From Pseudorhodobacter antarcticus (lineage in GTDB: Bacteria > Pseudomonadota > Alphaproteobacteria > Rhodobacterales > Rhodobacteraceae): a stretch of DNA of 64,000 nt. Each line of letters starts with the position of its first letter. Position 1 is the stretch's first letter. The DNA lies in the NCBI GenBank assembly GCA_945860375.1, contig CAMAQR010000019.1:1-64000 (forward strand), in the 5' to 3' direction. Shown here one piece after another: positions 1 through 7,594 of this stretch. The position numbers were made by a program, and so were the translations under genes. The notes below the pieces were generated by a model. It did not search any database. It was not told the DNA's origin and was given only the letters and a program-made list of their open reading frames with translations.

Positions 1-98
1 TGATACTCATCGCGGTGTTCCATAACCAGCCGCACCGCACGTTCGCGGAACTCGGGGGAATACGGCTTCGCGGTCTTCTTCTTTTGTGTCTGTTCCAT
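1..98 (-). CDS. IS3-family transposase OrfA, N-terminal part (cut by window edge)
   Basis: The reverse strand starts with ATG at 98 and reads M-E-Q-T followed by a lysine-rich stretch, then YSPEFRERAVRLVMEHRDEY. This is the characteristic N-terminus of the helix-turn-helix protein OrfA of IS3-family elements, which binds the IS ends. A purine-rich Shine-Dalgarno stretch (GGAGAATTGCCC) lies just upstream. Only about 32 codons are inside the window, so completeness is unknown. Confidence 0.75.
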   Translation of the reverse strand, partial: MEQTQKKKTAKPYSPEFRERAVRLVMEHRDEY

Positions 99-149
99 AA
101 TGGGCAATTCTCCGAGAGTTTTGCCCTCCGGTAAACCCGGGGCGGTTCA
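1..149 (-). mobile_element. IS3-family insertion sequence, end fragment
   Basis: The element end is recognisable as TGAACCGCCCCGGG read on the minus strand, with the outermost base near 149. This is the typical terminus of a large IS3-family group in proteobacteria. The transposase orfA begins just inside it. The element continues left of the window, so its other end and any target duplication cannot be checked. It seems to have landed in a gene whose C-terminal codons remain to its right. Confidence 0.7.
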
Positions 150-313
150 CTTTTTGCCCTCACCCACAACAGATCGAAGCCGCCCGGCGCGGCTATGAAG
201 AATGGTGGAACGCCTTGGGATGGGTCCGAGCGGGGCTGATTGCCGTGAGAATGTTGCGGGAAATGGAGATGACAGGCTTGATGCCGAAGATCAGGCTTTG
301 GGAGCGAAGGTGA
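150..313 (+). pseudogene. C-terminal remnant of an unrecognised gene interrupted by the IS3 element
   Basis: Starting directly at the IS boundary, one frame stays open to a TGA at 311-313 and reads like coding sequence, including IEAARRGYEEWWNALGWVRA and ending in MPKIRLWERR. There is no start codon with a ribosome site, so this is probably the tail of a gene cut by the insertion. I do not recognise the family. The Trp-rich motif and helical character support a real protein end rather than noise. Confidence 0.4.
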
Positions 314-574
314 CTACAATCGGTCTGGGCGGAAAGCCGACAGTTGGCTTTTGGCGGGCAATCGCCCTCGGGCACCTAAAGAGGCCACTTGCCGGAGGGA
401 ACGCGACAGCGGTCGAACCTTCTCTGGCTATGGAATTGTTTTCTAGGCACGCCGTCTAGGCCCGGGCCCCCGAGCTGTTCAAGTCTCTTCGGAAACGCCA
501 AGTTTTAGAATACGGACACTTATGATCTGAACTCTGATTCCGTCGAGACATGAACCTCTCTAGAGTTGCCGGGT
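314..574. other. Intergenic stretch without a recognisable gene
   Basis: Between the truncated gene and the end of the PLP-enzyme gene I see no credible coding frame, tRNA or strong terminator. Short open frames on both strands have no family-like sequence and no ribosome sites. Confidence 0.5.
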
Positions 575-1837
575 CTAGCTTGATCGGACTGCGACTCGAA
601 GGGCGCGGTCCATATCCTCGATGAGATCAGCGAGATTCTCGATGCCGACAGACATGCGTATCAGATTGGTTGTGATTCCGGACCGCGCCTTCTGCTCGTC
701 CTTCATGTAGGAATGGCTCATCGAGTATGGGTGCTGCACCAATGTATCGGTCGTTCCAAAGCTTGCCGCGATGATCGGCAACGTCAGCGCATTCAGGAAG
801 GCGAGAGCATTGTTTCCGGAGCCATTGACCGTAAAGGAAATCAGACCGCTGTAGCCGTTCTGCATCTGGGACTTCGCCAGATCGTGATCTTGCATCGACG
901 GCAATCCGGGGTAATAGACGCGGTCGATTGCCCGATGACCTTCCAGAAACTGCGCCACGCCCATTGCATTCTCGGCATGGCGCTGCATCCGTAATTCAAG
1001 GGTTTTCAGGCCATTGTTGGTCAGCCAGCAATCATGCGGGCTGGGGGTGGCGCCGTACATTGTCAGGGCGGTCCAGATGGCTCCGCCAATCGCACACAGT
1101 TCGGGATGACGGGTCACAATGGCCCCGCCGATCTGTACGCCGTGTCCGTTCATATATTTCGTGGTGGAAATGACGACGTGGTCGGCACCTTGGTTCAGCG
1201 GTCGCTGGTGGTAAGGGGTGGCCGCCGTGTTGTCCACGGCAAGCTCTGCCCCGATCGCATGGCTAAGTGCCGCGATCTTGCGAAGATCATAGCTGAACAA
1301 AAGCGGCGTCGACGGGGTTTCAATATAGACCAGTCGCGCCTGTGGATTGGCCTCCACAGCGCGTTCCCATTTCTCGATTTCCGGGCCATCGACGAACACC
1401 ACGTTGATACCATGACGCGGGGCCACCGACTCCCAAAACGCCATCGACCCGCCATAGGTGATGTGCTGGACAATAGCGGTGTCGCCAGCCTTCAGCAGGG
1501 CAAAGGCAAGTGTGCTGATGGCCGCGATGCCAGACGAAGTAATCTCGGCTGCGACAACTTCGTCGGCTGGCTTGGCGCTTGCCGCTGCAATCAGATCGGC
1601 GCCTTCAAGCTGCGCGATCTTGCGGGCCAGATGCCGGGCATTGGGGTTGCCGCCGCGTGTATAGACGTAGCGGTCAGGCGAACTGCCCTCCAGAACCTCG
1701 GCCGCGTCCTCGCCAGTGCTAAAACCGAACGTCGAAGTCTGGTAGATGGGCATCGTGTGAGAGAACCGGCTGTCATCGTGTTCACCCGCGTGATTCACAA
1801 TGGTTCCAAAGCCGCGTGGTCGTATTTGATGGATCAT
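575..1837 (-). CDS. Cys/Met-metabolism PLP enzyme (O-acetylhomoserine sulfhydrylase / methionine gamma-lyase type)
   Basis: This 420-residue protein belongs to the trans-sulfuration family of PLP enzymes. Visible landmarks are YVYTRGGNPN near residue 56, a Tyr-Gly-Gly loop, IETPSTPLL, the cofactor aspartate in AVDNTAATP and the PLP-binding lysine in STTKYMNGHG. An insertion of about ten residues after LEGADLIAAA is unusual. The start at 1837 has AAGG eight bases upstream. The gene is divergent from the ABC-transketolase-RLP operon, and a palindromic operator lies between them. In Rhodospirillum rubrum, methanethiol released by an RLP route is captured by an O-acetylhomoserine sulfhydrylase, so a role in methylthio recycling is plausible. 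Sequence alone does not separate sulfhydrylase from gamma-lyase activity. Confidence 0.85.
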   Translation of the reverse strand: MIHQIRPRGFGTIVNHAGEHDDSRFSHTMPIYQTSTFGFSTGEDAAEVLEGSSPDRYVYTRGGNPNARHLARKIAQLEGADLIAAASAKPADEVVAAEITSSGIAAISTLAFALLKAGDTAIVQHITYGGSMAFWESVAPRHGINVVFVDGPEIEKWERAVEANPQARLVYIETPSTPLLFSYDLRKIAALSHAIGAELAVDNTAATPYHQRPLNQGADHVVISTTKYMNGHGVQIGGAIVTRHPELCAIGGAIWTALTMYGATPSPHDCWLTNNGLKTLELRMQRHAENAMGVAQFLEGHRAIDRVYYPGLPSMQDHDLAKSQMQNGYSGLISFTVNGSGNNALAFLNALTLPIIAASFGTTDTLVQHPYSMSHSYMKDEQKARSGITTNLIRMSVGIENLADLIEDMDRALRVAVRSS

Positions 1838-1918
1838 GACGTACCTTACCGAATTTCTTGCTTGGAAACGGCGATCTGGCCGCGTCTGCTGCTGTTGACT
1901 CCTACCTGAAAATGCTAT

Positions 1919-1939
1919 TTTGTAAATAGCACTGACAAA
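1919..1939. promoter_or_regulatory. Palindromic operator of the salvage regulon, copy 1
   Basis: A 21-bp sequence with arms TTTGTnA and TnACAAA separated by seven bases lies between the divergent PLP-enzyme and ABC-operon genes. The same pattern occurs at 10951-10971, and homology extends to the right (ACTGACAAA, then GAT-AA). Binding by the SorC-type regulator encoded at 9931-10875 is inferred. Confidence 0.55.
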
Positions 1940-1997
1940 TGATCAACACCGCATGACAAGGCGGGACCCACAAAACTTCGTTCACCAGGAGGAACAG

Positions 1998-2825
1998 ATG
2001 ACACTCAAGACCACCGCCGCACTTGTGCTTGCAGTCGCGGCATTGTCCGGCCAAGCCAGTTGGGCCCAGGATGCCTGTGCCCAGGGCAAAACCATCACCG
2101 AGGGCAGTCTGACGGTTGCCACCGGAAACCCGGCCTATTTTCCCTGGGTGATCGACAACGATCCGACCACCGGCAAGGGTTTCGAGGCGGCGGTCGCCTA
2201 CGAAATCGCTGCACGGCTGGGCTTCGCCAAGGAAAACGTCGTCTGGACCACCACGTCGTTTGATCAGGCCATCCAACCCGGTGCAAAAGAGTTCGACTTC
2301 AACATCCAGCAATATTCGATCAGCGCCGAGCGCGATCAGACTATCGATTTTTCCGCCCCCTATTACACGGCTGCTCCGGCAGTCGTAGTTCGCAAGCCTA
2401 CCGTCGAGGCGGGCGCGCAGCCAACCGGCGCTTCGCTGAAGGGGCTCATTTGGGGCGCTGCGGCAGGGACCACCGCGCTCGAGCTGATCAACAAGCTGAT
2501 CACGCCAGAAAGCGATGTCATGCTTTATGACGACACTGCCGATTTGACCGAGGCGATGAAGGCCAATCAGATCGATGCTACCCTCGTGGACCTGCCGACG
2601 GCGCTTTACCTGGCGGCGGCGGTGATGGAGGACGGTGTTGTGCTGGGCCAATATCCCGCTGATGCAACCGGTGGGCTTGATCAGTTCGGCGCCGTTTTCG
2701 CCGAAGGCAATCCACTGCACGACTGCGTGAGCGAAGCAATCGGCGCGATGGTTTCGGACGGGACCCTGGCGAAAATCGAGGCCGAATGGCTTGAGGACGC
2801 GACTGGCGTCCCGATGATCCAGTAA
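1998..2825 (+). CDS. Amino-acid-type ABC transporter substrate-binding protein (family 3)
   Basis: A 275-residue periplasmic protein with a classic signal peptide (hydrophobic core ALVLAVAALSG, probable cleavage near AWA/QD at about residue 23). The rest follows the family 3 solute-binding fold: YFPWVIDND, GFEAAVAYEIAARLG, the FDFNIQQYSISAERDQTIDFS region and YYTAAPAVVVRK. The start at 1998 is preferred over an in-frame upstream one because AGGAGGAACAG stands immediately before it. It is the first gene of an operon with a permease, an ATPase and then carbon-metabolism enzymes. Since the operon looks like a methylthio/deoxy-sugar salvage system, the ligand may be a sulfur compound rather than a common amino acid; this is inference. 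Confidence 0.85.
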   Translation: MTLKTTAALVLAVAALSGQASWAQDACAQGKTITEGSLTVATGNPAYFPWVIDNDPTTGKGFEAAVAYEIAARLGFAKENVVWTTTSFDQAIQPGAKEFDFNIQQYSISAERDQTIDFSAPYYTAAPAVVVRKPTVEAGAQPTGASLKGLIWGAAAGTTALELINKLITPESDVMLYDDTADLTEAMKANQIDATLVDLPTALYLAAAVMEDGVVLGQYPADATGGLDQFGAVFAEGNPLHDCVSEAIGAMVSDGTLAKIEAEWLEDATGVPMIQ

Positions 2826-2833
2826 GGCCGCCG

Positions 2834-3703
2834 ATGCAGACCCCAGCAGTACAGAACGATACGGGGGCCGCGCCGATCGCGGCCCCGATTGGGAAAAGCC
2901 GCAGGCAAGAGCGCGAACGCCGCCTGCGCCGCCGCAGCGCAATCATCGCCACTGTCAGCACCCTCGCCGTTCTGGTGATGCTGGTGGTGCTGATCCCGAT
3001 GGCCCCGGGGTGGGAAAAGGTACAAAAGTCCTTTTTCAACTGGCCGATCCTGATCGACGTGTTCCCAAGACTCCTAAGCGCCTTCTTGGTCGATCTGATG
3101 ATCTTCGCTTGGTCGGCACCGATCATCGCACTGTTGGGTCTGGTGATCGCGCTTTGCCGAGATGCGCGCGGTCCAGCGCTGTTCCCGCTGCGGCTATTCG
3201 CGATCCTCTATAATGACATCTTCCGAGGCGTCCCCGTCATTCTGGTGGTCTATCTTGTCGGCTTCGGCATACCCGGCCTCGGTCTGCCTCGGCCCTGGAA
3301 CAGCCCCTATCTGTGGGGAACGGTGGCGCTTGTGCTTAGCTATTCGGCCTATGTTGCCGAGGTTTACCGTGCTGGCATAGAATCCATCCATGAATCGCAG
3401 CGCTCCGCCGCCAAGTCGCTGGGCCTCTCGCATGCCCACATCATGCGCTATGTGATTCTTCCACAGGCCATCCGTCGCGTGATCCCTGCCAACATGAACA
3501 ATCTAATCTCGCTGCAAAAAGACGTGGCTCTGTTGTCGTTCATCGGCCCGGTCGAGATCCTGCGCCAAGCGGGGGTCGAGAAATCACTTCTGGCGAATTT
3601 CACCCCTTATCTGGCCGCTTCGATCATCTTTCTGGCCGTCACCATTCCCGCCACGCGCTTTGCCGATCATCTGATCGCCAAGCAGAACAAAGCCCGCAGT
3701 TGA
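2834..3703 (+). CDS. Amino-acid ABC transporter permease (HisM/GlnP family)
   Basis: A 289-residue inner-membrane protein. It has a basic cytoplasmic N-terminus of about 35 residues, then membrane segments beginning at [20 protein letters not shown]. The ABC-coupling EAA-type loop reads [20 protein letters not shown], and the stretch [19 protein letters not shown] is typical of polar amino acid permeases. It starts 8 bases after the binding-protein stop and is followed 10 bases later by the ATPase. A single permease gene implies a homodimeric channel, unlike HisQM-type pairs. Confidence 0.88.
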   Translation: MQTPAVQNDTGAAPIAAPIGKSRRQERERRLRRRSAIIATVSTLAVLVMLVVLIPMAPGWEKVQKSFFNWPILIDVFPRLLSAFLVDLMIFAWSAPIIALLGLVIALCRDARGPALFPLRLFAILYNDIFRGVPVILVVYLVGFGIPGLGLPRPWNSPYLWGTVALVLSYSAYVAEVYRAGIESIHESQRSAAKSLGLSHAHIMRYVILPQAIRRVIPANMNNLISLQKDVALLSFIGPVEILRQAGVEKSLLANFTPYLAASIIFLAVTIPATRFADHLIAKQNKARS

Positions 3704-3713
3704 GGAGCCAGAG

Positions 3714-4439
3714 ATGAAACTGCAACTGCAAGGGATCGAGAAAAGCTTCGGCGCGCTGAAGGTCTGCCGCGACATCAATCTATCCGTCAATGCAGGCGAA
3801 ATGGTCTGCCTGATCGGCGCATCAGGATCAGGAAAATCCACCCTTCTGCGCTGCATCAACCTCCTTGAACCGATTGATGATGGCGAGATCCTGCTGGATG
3901 GCGTCGAAATTTCGGATCCCGATCTTGATCCGCAGCCAATCCGACAGCGCATCGGGCTGGTGTTTCAAAGCTACAACCTGTTTCCGCACATGACGGTGCT
4001 GGACAATGTCATGTTGGCCCCGCGACTGATCCACAAGACCGGCCGAGCCGAACTGCGCGATCAGGCCGAGGCGCTGTTCGTCCGCTTTGGTCTGGCTGAC
4101 CGGATGGGGCATTACCCCGATCAGTTGTCGGGCGGTCAGCAGCAGCGGGTGGCGATCATCCGAGCGCTGGCGATGAAGCCTGAAATCATGCTGTTCGACG
4201 AGGTCACCTCGGCGCTGGACCCCGAACTAGTGGGCGAAGTGCTGGATGTGGTGCGCCAGTTGAAATCCGAAGGCATGACGATGGTTCTGGCCACGCATGA
4301 GATGGGCTTTGCCCGCGAGGCTGCCGACAAGGTCTGTTTCCTGGAAAAGGGCATGATCCTGGAAGAAGGCCCGCCCGAGCAGATTTTTGCCGCCCCGCGC
4401 AAGGCGCGCACCCAAGAGTTCCTTAGGCGCGTTCTTTAG
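3714..4439 (+). CDS. Amino-acid ABC transporter ATP-binding protein (GlnQ family)
   Basis: A 241-residue ATPase with all motifs in order: Walker [10 protein letters not shown] from residue 35, Q-loop near [13 protein letters not shown], signature LSGGQQQR at 138-145, Walker B IMLFDE at 158-163 and H-loop LATHEMGFA. Length and sequence match the polar-amino-acid group. The start has a GGAG ribosome site. It completes a three-gene importer that is followed, after a 55-base gap, by the transketolase pair on the same strand. Confidence 0.93.
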   Translation: MKLQLQGIEKSFGALKVCRDINLSVNAGEMVCLIGASGSGKSTLLRCINLLEPIDDGEILLDGVEISDPDLDPQPIRQRIGLVFQSYNLFPHMTVLDNVMLAPRLIHKTGRAELRDQAEALFVRFGLADRMGHYPDQLSGGQQQRVAIIRALAMKPEIMLFDEVTSALDPELVGEVLDVVRQLKSEGMTMVLATHEMGFAREAADKVCFLEKGMILEEGPPEQIFAAPRKARTQEFLRRVL

Positions 4440-4494
4440 ACAACCGCCCTTCCAGTCAGAAAACTCTCAAACTGTGTTCGAGGAGAACATCGTC

Positions 4495-5424
4495 ATGATA
4501 CCGAATGTCCAAAGCACCGAGGCCGTAGCCCTCGGCATCCGCAGGCGCGTGTTCGAACACTCGATCCGCAGCAATGGCGGCTATCTTTCGCAAGCCTGCT
4601 CGGCCGCAGAACAACTCGCCTGGCTTTACAACGAGGAATTGCGCTTGGGTGCCCCGACGCTGCCCGCCATTCCCAAGCCCTTTGGCGGTGTGCCTTCGGC
4701 CTCGAACCCCGAATACCACACCGGTGCGGGGTATAACGGCCCCGCAGCGCCCGAGTTTGACCGGCTTTTCATCGCGCCCGCGCATTACGCGCTAGTGGCC
4801 TATGCCACGCTGATCGAAACCGGCCGGATGGACCCCAAAGGGTTGGAGATGTTCAATCAGGACGGTTCCAGCGTCGAGATGATCGGGGCCGAGCACAGCC
4901 CCGGCATGGAGGTGCATAACGGCACGCTGGGCATAGGACTTTCCACCGGGGCAGGCCTCGCTTGGGGCCGCCAGCGGCGGGCCGAGCCGGGGCGGACCTG
5001 GGTCTTCATGTCGGACGGCGAGGTGCAGGAGGGCCAGACCTGGGAAGCGGTTCAGGCCGCCGCCCATCACGGCATCGACAGCCTTTATGCGGTGATGGAT
5101 GTCAACGATCAGCAATGCGATGGCGCGATGTCCTCGGTGATGGAAGTGGGCGATATCCGCCAGAAATTCCTGACCTTCGGCGCAGCCTGTGTCGAAATCG
5201 ACGGGCATGATCTTAGTGCCCTGCGCGATGCGGTGCGCGAGCCACATTCGGGCAAGCCCCTTATCATTCTGGCCCGCACCAGCCCGTTTCATACCATGCC
5301 GATCCTGCAGGAACGCTTTCCGCGTCTGCATTACGTCCGCTTCAAATCCGAAGAGGAACGCGCCCGCATGAACATATCTATCGCCGCTGATCTGGGCATC
5401 GCGCCCGTTCAGTATTCGCATTAA
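4495..5424 (+). CDS. Transketolase N-terminal (thiamine-binding) subunit of a split enzyme
   Basis: A 309-residue protein equivalent to the first half of transketolase. It shows the family histidines in APAHYALVAYA and EHSPGMEVHNGTLGIGLS. The thiamine diphosphate/Mg motif runs from SDGEVQEGQTWEA (173-185) to MDVN near 201-204, with the canonical GDG start changed to SDG. The start at 4495 follows GAGGAGAACATC; an earlier in-frame start would overlap the ATPase gene. The C-terminal subunit begins 12 bases downstream. Split transketolases occur widely, often acting on unusual ketoses. Next to an RLP and MtnA homologues, a substrate such as a 1-methylthio- or 1-deoxy-pentulose 5-phosphate is plausible but unproven. 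Confidence 0.9.
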   Translation: MIPNVQSTEAVALGIRRRVFEHSIRSNGGYLSQACSAAEQLAWLYNEELRLGAPTLPAIPKPFGGVPSASNPEYHTGAGYNGPAAPEFDRLFIAPAHYALVAYATLIETGRMDPKGLEMFNQDGSSVEMIGAEHSPGMEVHNGTLGIGLSTGAGLAWGRQRRAEPGRTWVFMSDGEVQEGQTWEAVQAAAHHGIDSLYAVMDVNDQQCDGAMSSVMEVGDIRQKFLTFGAACVEIDGHDLSALRDAVREPHSGKPLIILARTSPFHTMPILQERFPRLHYVRFKSEEERARMNISIAADLGIAPVQYSH

Positions 5425-5436
5425 GGAGCCGCGATC

Positions 5437-6441
5437 ATGGTTGAAATGGTAAACCGCCCCTATGCGAAGGCGTTCGAGGCCCATGCCTTGGCCAATCCCG
5501 AGGTGCTGTGCCTGTCGGCAGACCTGACCTCCAGCTGCGAGATCGACGGCTTTCGCGACCGCCACCCCGACCGGTTCTTGTCGATGGGCATGGCCGAGCA
5601 GAATATGATGAGCTTTGCCGGCGGCCTTGGCCTAGCCGGGTTCCGACCCTTCATCCACACCTTCGGCGTGTTCATGTATCGCCGTCCCTATGATCAGCTG
5701 ATGGCCTCGGTGGCCTATCCGCGCCGCAAGGTCCGCCTGATGGGGTTTTTGCCCGGCATCACCACGCCCGGCGGCATGACCCACCAGGCGATCGAGGATA
5801 TCGCCGTAATGCGCGCAATGCCCAATATGACCATCCTTGAAACCGGCGACGCGACCGAGGTGGAAAGCATCTGCGCTGCCGCCGACAGCATCGACGGGCC
5901 AGTCTGGTGCCGCATCCTGCGGGGCTCGGTGCCGCGGCTCTTTGACACCCCGATCAAGGTGGGCGAAATGCGGGTGCTGTCAGAAGGCCATGACATTCTG
6001 ATCGTCACCGCCGGGATCACCACCGAAGAGGCGCTACGCGCACGTTCGGCGCTGGCGGGGGCTGGGGTGTCGATCCGCCATCTGCATCTGCACACGATCA
6101 AACCCTTTGATGCGCAGGCTTTGCTTGATCATATCGGCTCGGTCAAACATGGCGTGATCACGCTGGAAAACCACGTCACCGAGGGCGGCATCGGTTCGCT
6201 GGTGGCGGAAGCCATGGCCGATGCCGGGGTGGGAAAGCGGCTGATGCGGTTGGGGCTGAAAGACACCTATGCCCACGGCGGCTCGCGCGCCTATCTGGCC
6301 CGCTACTATGGGCTCGACGCGCTGGCCCTGGTGCGCGGGGTCGAGCGGCTGCTTGGCCAAGACTTCGGGCTGACCGAAGCCGATCTTGATGCCGCACGGG
6401 TCGACGCCGTTCACTCGATGCTGAAAGCCGAGGCTTTGTGA
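5437..6441 (+). CDS. Transketolase C-terminal (pyrimidine-binding) subunit of a split enzyme
   Basis: A 334-residue protein with the transketolase Pyr domain, including the catalytic glutamate in GMAEQNMMSFAGGLGLAG (Glu54). This residue activates the cofactor held by the partner subunit. The loop PGGMTHQAIEDIAVMRAMPN and the C-terminal domain (LENHVTEGGIGSLVAEAMAD) are typical of split transketolases and DXS-like proteins. It starts after an AAGGAGC ribosome site. Its TGA overlaps the RLP ATG by one base (TGATG), so the two are translationally coupled, which argues for a shared pathway. Confidence 0.9.
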   Translation: MVEMVNRPYAKAFEAHALANPEVLCLSADLTSSCEIDGFRDRHPDRFLSMGMAEQNMMSFAGGLGLAGFRPFIHTFGVFMYRRPYDQLMASVAYPRRKVRLMGFLPGITTPGGMTHQAIEDIAVMRAMPNMTILETGDATEVESICAAADSIDGPVWCRILRGSVPRLFDTPIKVGEMRVLSEGHDILIVTAGITTEEALRARSALAGAGVSIRHLHLHTIKPFDAQALLDHIGSVKHGVITLENHVTEGGIGSLVAEAMADAGVGKRLMRLGLKDTYAHGGSRAYLARYYGLDALALVRGVERLLGQDFGLTEADLDAARVDAVHSMLKAEAL

Positions 6442-7580
6442 TGAGCGACCGCTTTTTTGTCACCTATCGCGTCTTTGCCGCAACCGAAGCCGAGGCGCGC
6501 GCCCGCGCCGAGGATGTGGCACTGGAGCAAACCGTTGAAATCCCACGCGATGTGGTGCCCGCGGGCTATGTCGAGGATGTGGTTCTGGGCCGGGTGGAAA
6601 CCCTGACCCACAAGGCCGGCACCACTTGGGCGGCGCGGATCAGCTACGCGCCCGATGCGGCGGGCCATGAATTGCCGCAGCTTTTGAACGTGATCTTCGG
6701 CAATTCCTCGATCCAGAAGGGGCTGAAAGTCACCGGGCTTGATCTGGGGCCGGTCATGTCCGCCCGCTTTCCCGGCGCGCGCTATGGCATCGAAGGCCTG
6801 CGGCGCCTGACCGGGCGCAAAACCGGCGGCTATGTTTGCCCGGTGATCAAGCCGCAAGGCTCGTCAGCCAAGGATCTGGCCCAGCTTTGCTATGCCACCG
6901 CGCGGGCCGGGGCCGATATTGTCAAGGAAGACCACGGTCTGGCCAATCAGCCCGCGGCCCCCTTCCGCGACCGCATCCCGATGCTGGCCGAGGCGGTTGC
7001 GCGCGCCAATGCCGAACGCCGGGCAGCTGGGGACAGCACCCGCGCGCTTTACTTCCCAAATGTCGGCGGCCATGCTGACCAGATCCGCGAAGACGCCTGT
7101 TTCGCCAAGGCGTCAGGCGCCGACGGCATCCTGATGATCCCCGGCATCCAGGGCTTTGATGCAATCAATCGCCTTGCCCGCGACCCCGATTTCGGCCTGC
7201 CGATCATGGCGCATCCCGCGCATCTTGGCCCCTATGTGTTGTCGCCCGACACCGGCTACAGCCACGGCATGATGCTGGGCGCATTAATGCGGCTGGCTGG
7301 CGCCGATATCTCGGTCTTTCCCAATCACGGCGGACGCTTTGGTTTTTCCGTCGCGGAGTGCCTCGAGATCGTCACCGCCTGCCGTAGGCCCGACGGTTTC
7401 GGCCTGCCGATCCTGCCGAGCCCCGGTGGCGGCATGAGCATCGAGCGCCTGCCAGAATTGCTGCACCTTTACGGGCCCGACTGCGTTTACCTGCTGGGCG
7501 GCAGCCTGCTGCGCTTCGGCGATAAAATCGGCAACGCCATCGCAGCGATGCGCACAGCCCTTGACCAGACCACCAATTGA
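6441..7580 (+). CDS. RuBisCO-like protein (form IV RLP)
   Basis: A 379-residue RLP with an N-terminal alpha/beta domain and a TIM barrel. The equivalent of the substrate-binding KPK loop reads IKPQG (Lys137; the second lysine is replaced). The lysine that is carbamylated in RuBisCO is kept as VKEDHG (Lys162), but the metal ligands DDE are changed to EDH. Further barrel motifs are MAHPAH, FPNHGGRFGFS and SPGGGMS. These changes exclude carboxylase activity and fit RLPs that perform enolisation or isomerisation on 5-methylthioribulose 1-phosphate or related ketoses. Known alternatives are the oxo-isoapionate-phosphate enzymes. The presence of MtnA, a nucleoside phosphorylase and an MTA-type deaminase under a shared operator favours methylthio- or deoxy-ribulose phosphate as substrate. 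Confidence 0.9.
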   Translation: MSDRFFVTYRVFAATEAEARARAEDVALEQTVEIPRDVVPAGYVEDVVLGRVETLTHKAGTTWAARISYAPDAAGHELPQLLNVIFGNSSIQKGLKVTGLDLGPVMSARFPGARYGIEGLRRLTGRKTGGYVCPVIKPQGSSAKDLAQLCYATARAGADIVKEDHGLANQPAAPFRDRIPMLAEAVARANAERRAAGDSTRALYFPNVGGHADQIREDACFAKASGADGILMIPGIQGFDAINRLARDPDFGLPIMAHPAHLGPYVLSPDTGYSHGMMLGALMRLAGADISVFPNHGGRFGFSVAECLEIVTACRRPDGFGLPILPSPGGGMSIERLPELLHLYGPDCVYLLGGSLLRFGDKIGNAIAAMRTALDQTTN

Positions 7581-7594
7581 AACAGGACCGACCC

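Noticed and set aside
1838..1997. SAM-type riboswitch before the sulfur-metabolism genes
   Set aside because: The region is short, no SAM-II or SAH riboswitch motif could be recognised, and a palindromic operator explains it better.
1902..2942. A 346-codon open frame on the minus strand
   Set aside because: It is antisense to the solute-binding protein gene with a signal peptide and ribosome site; no protein family is recognisable in it.
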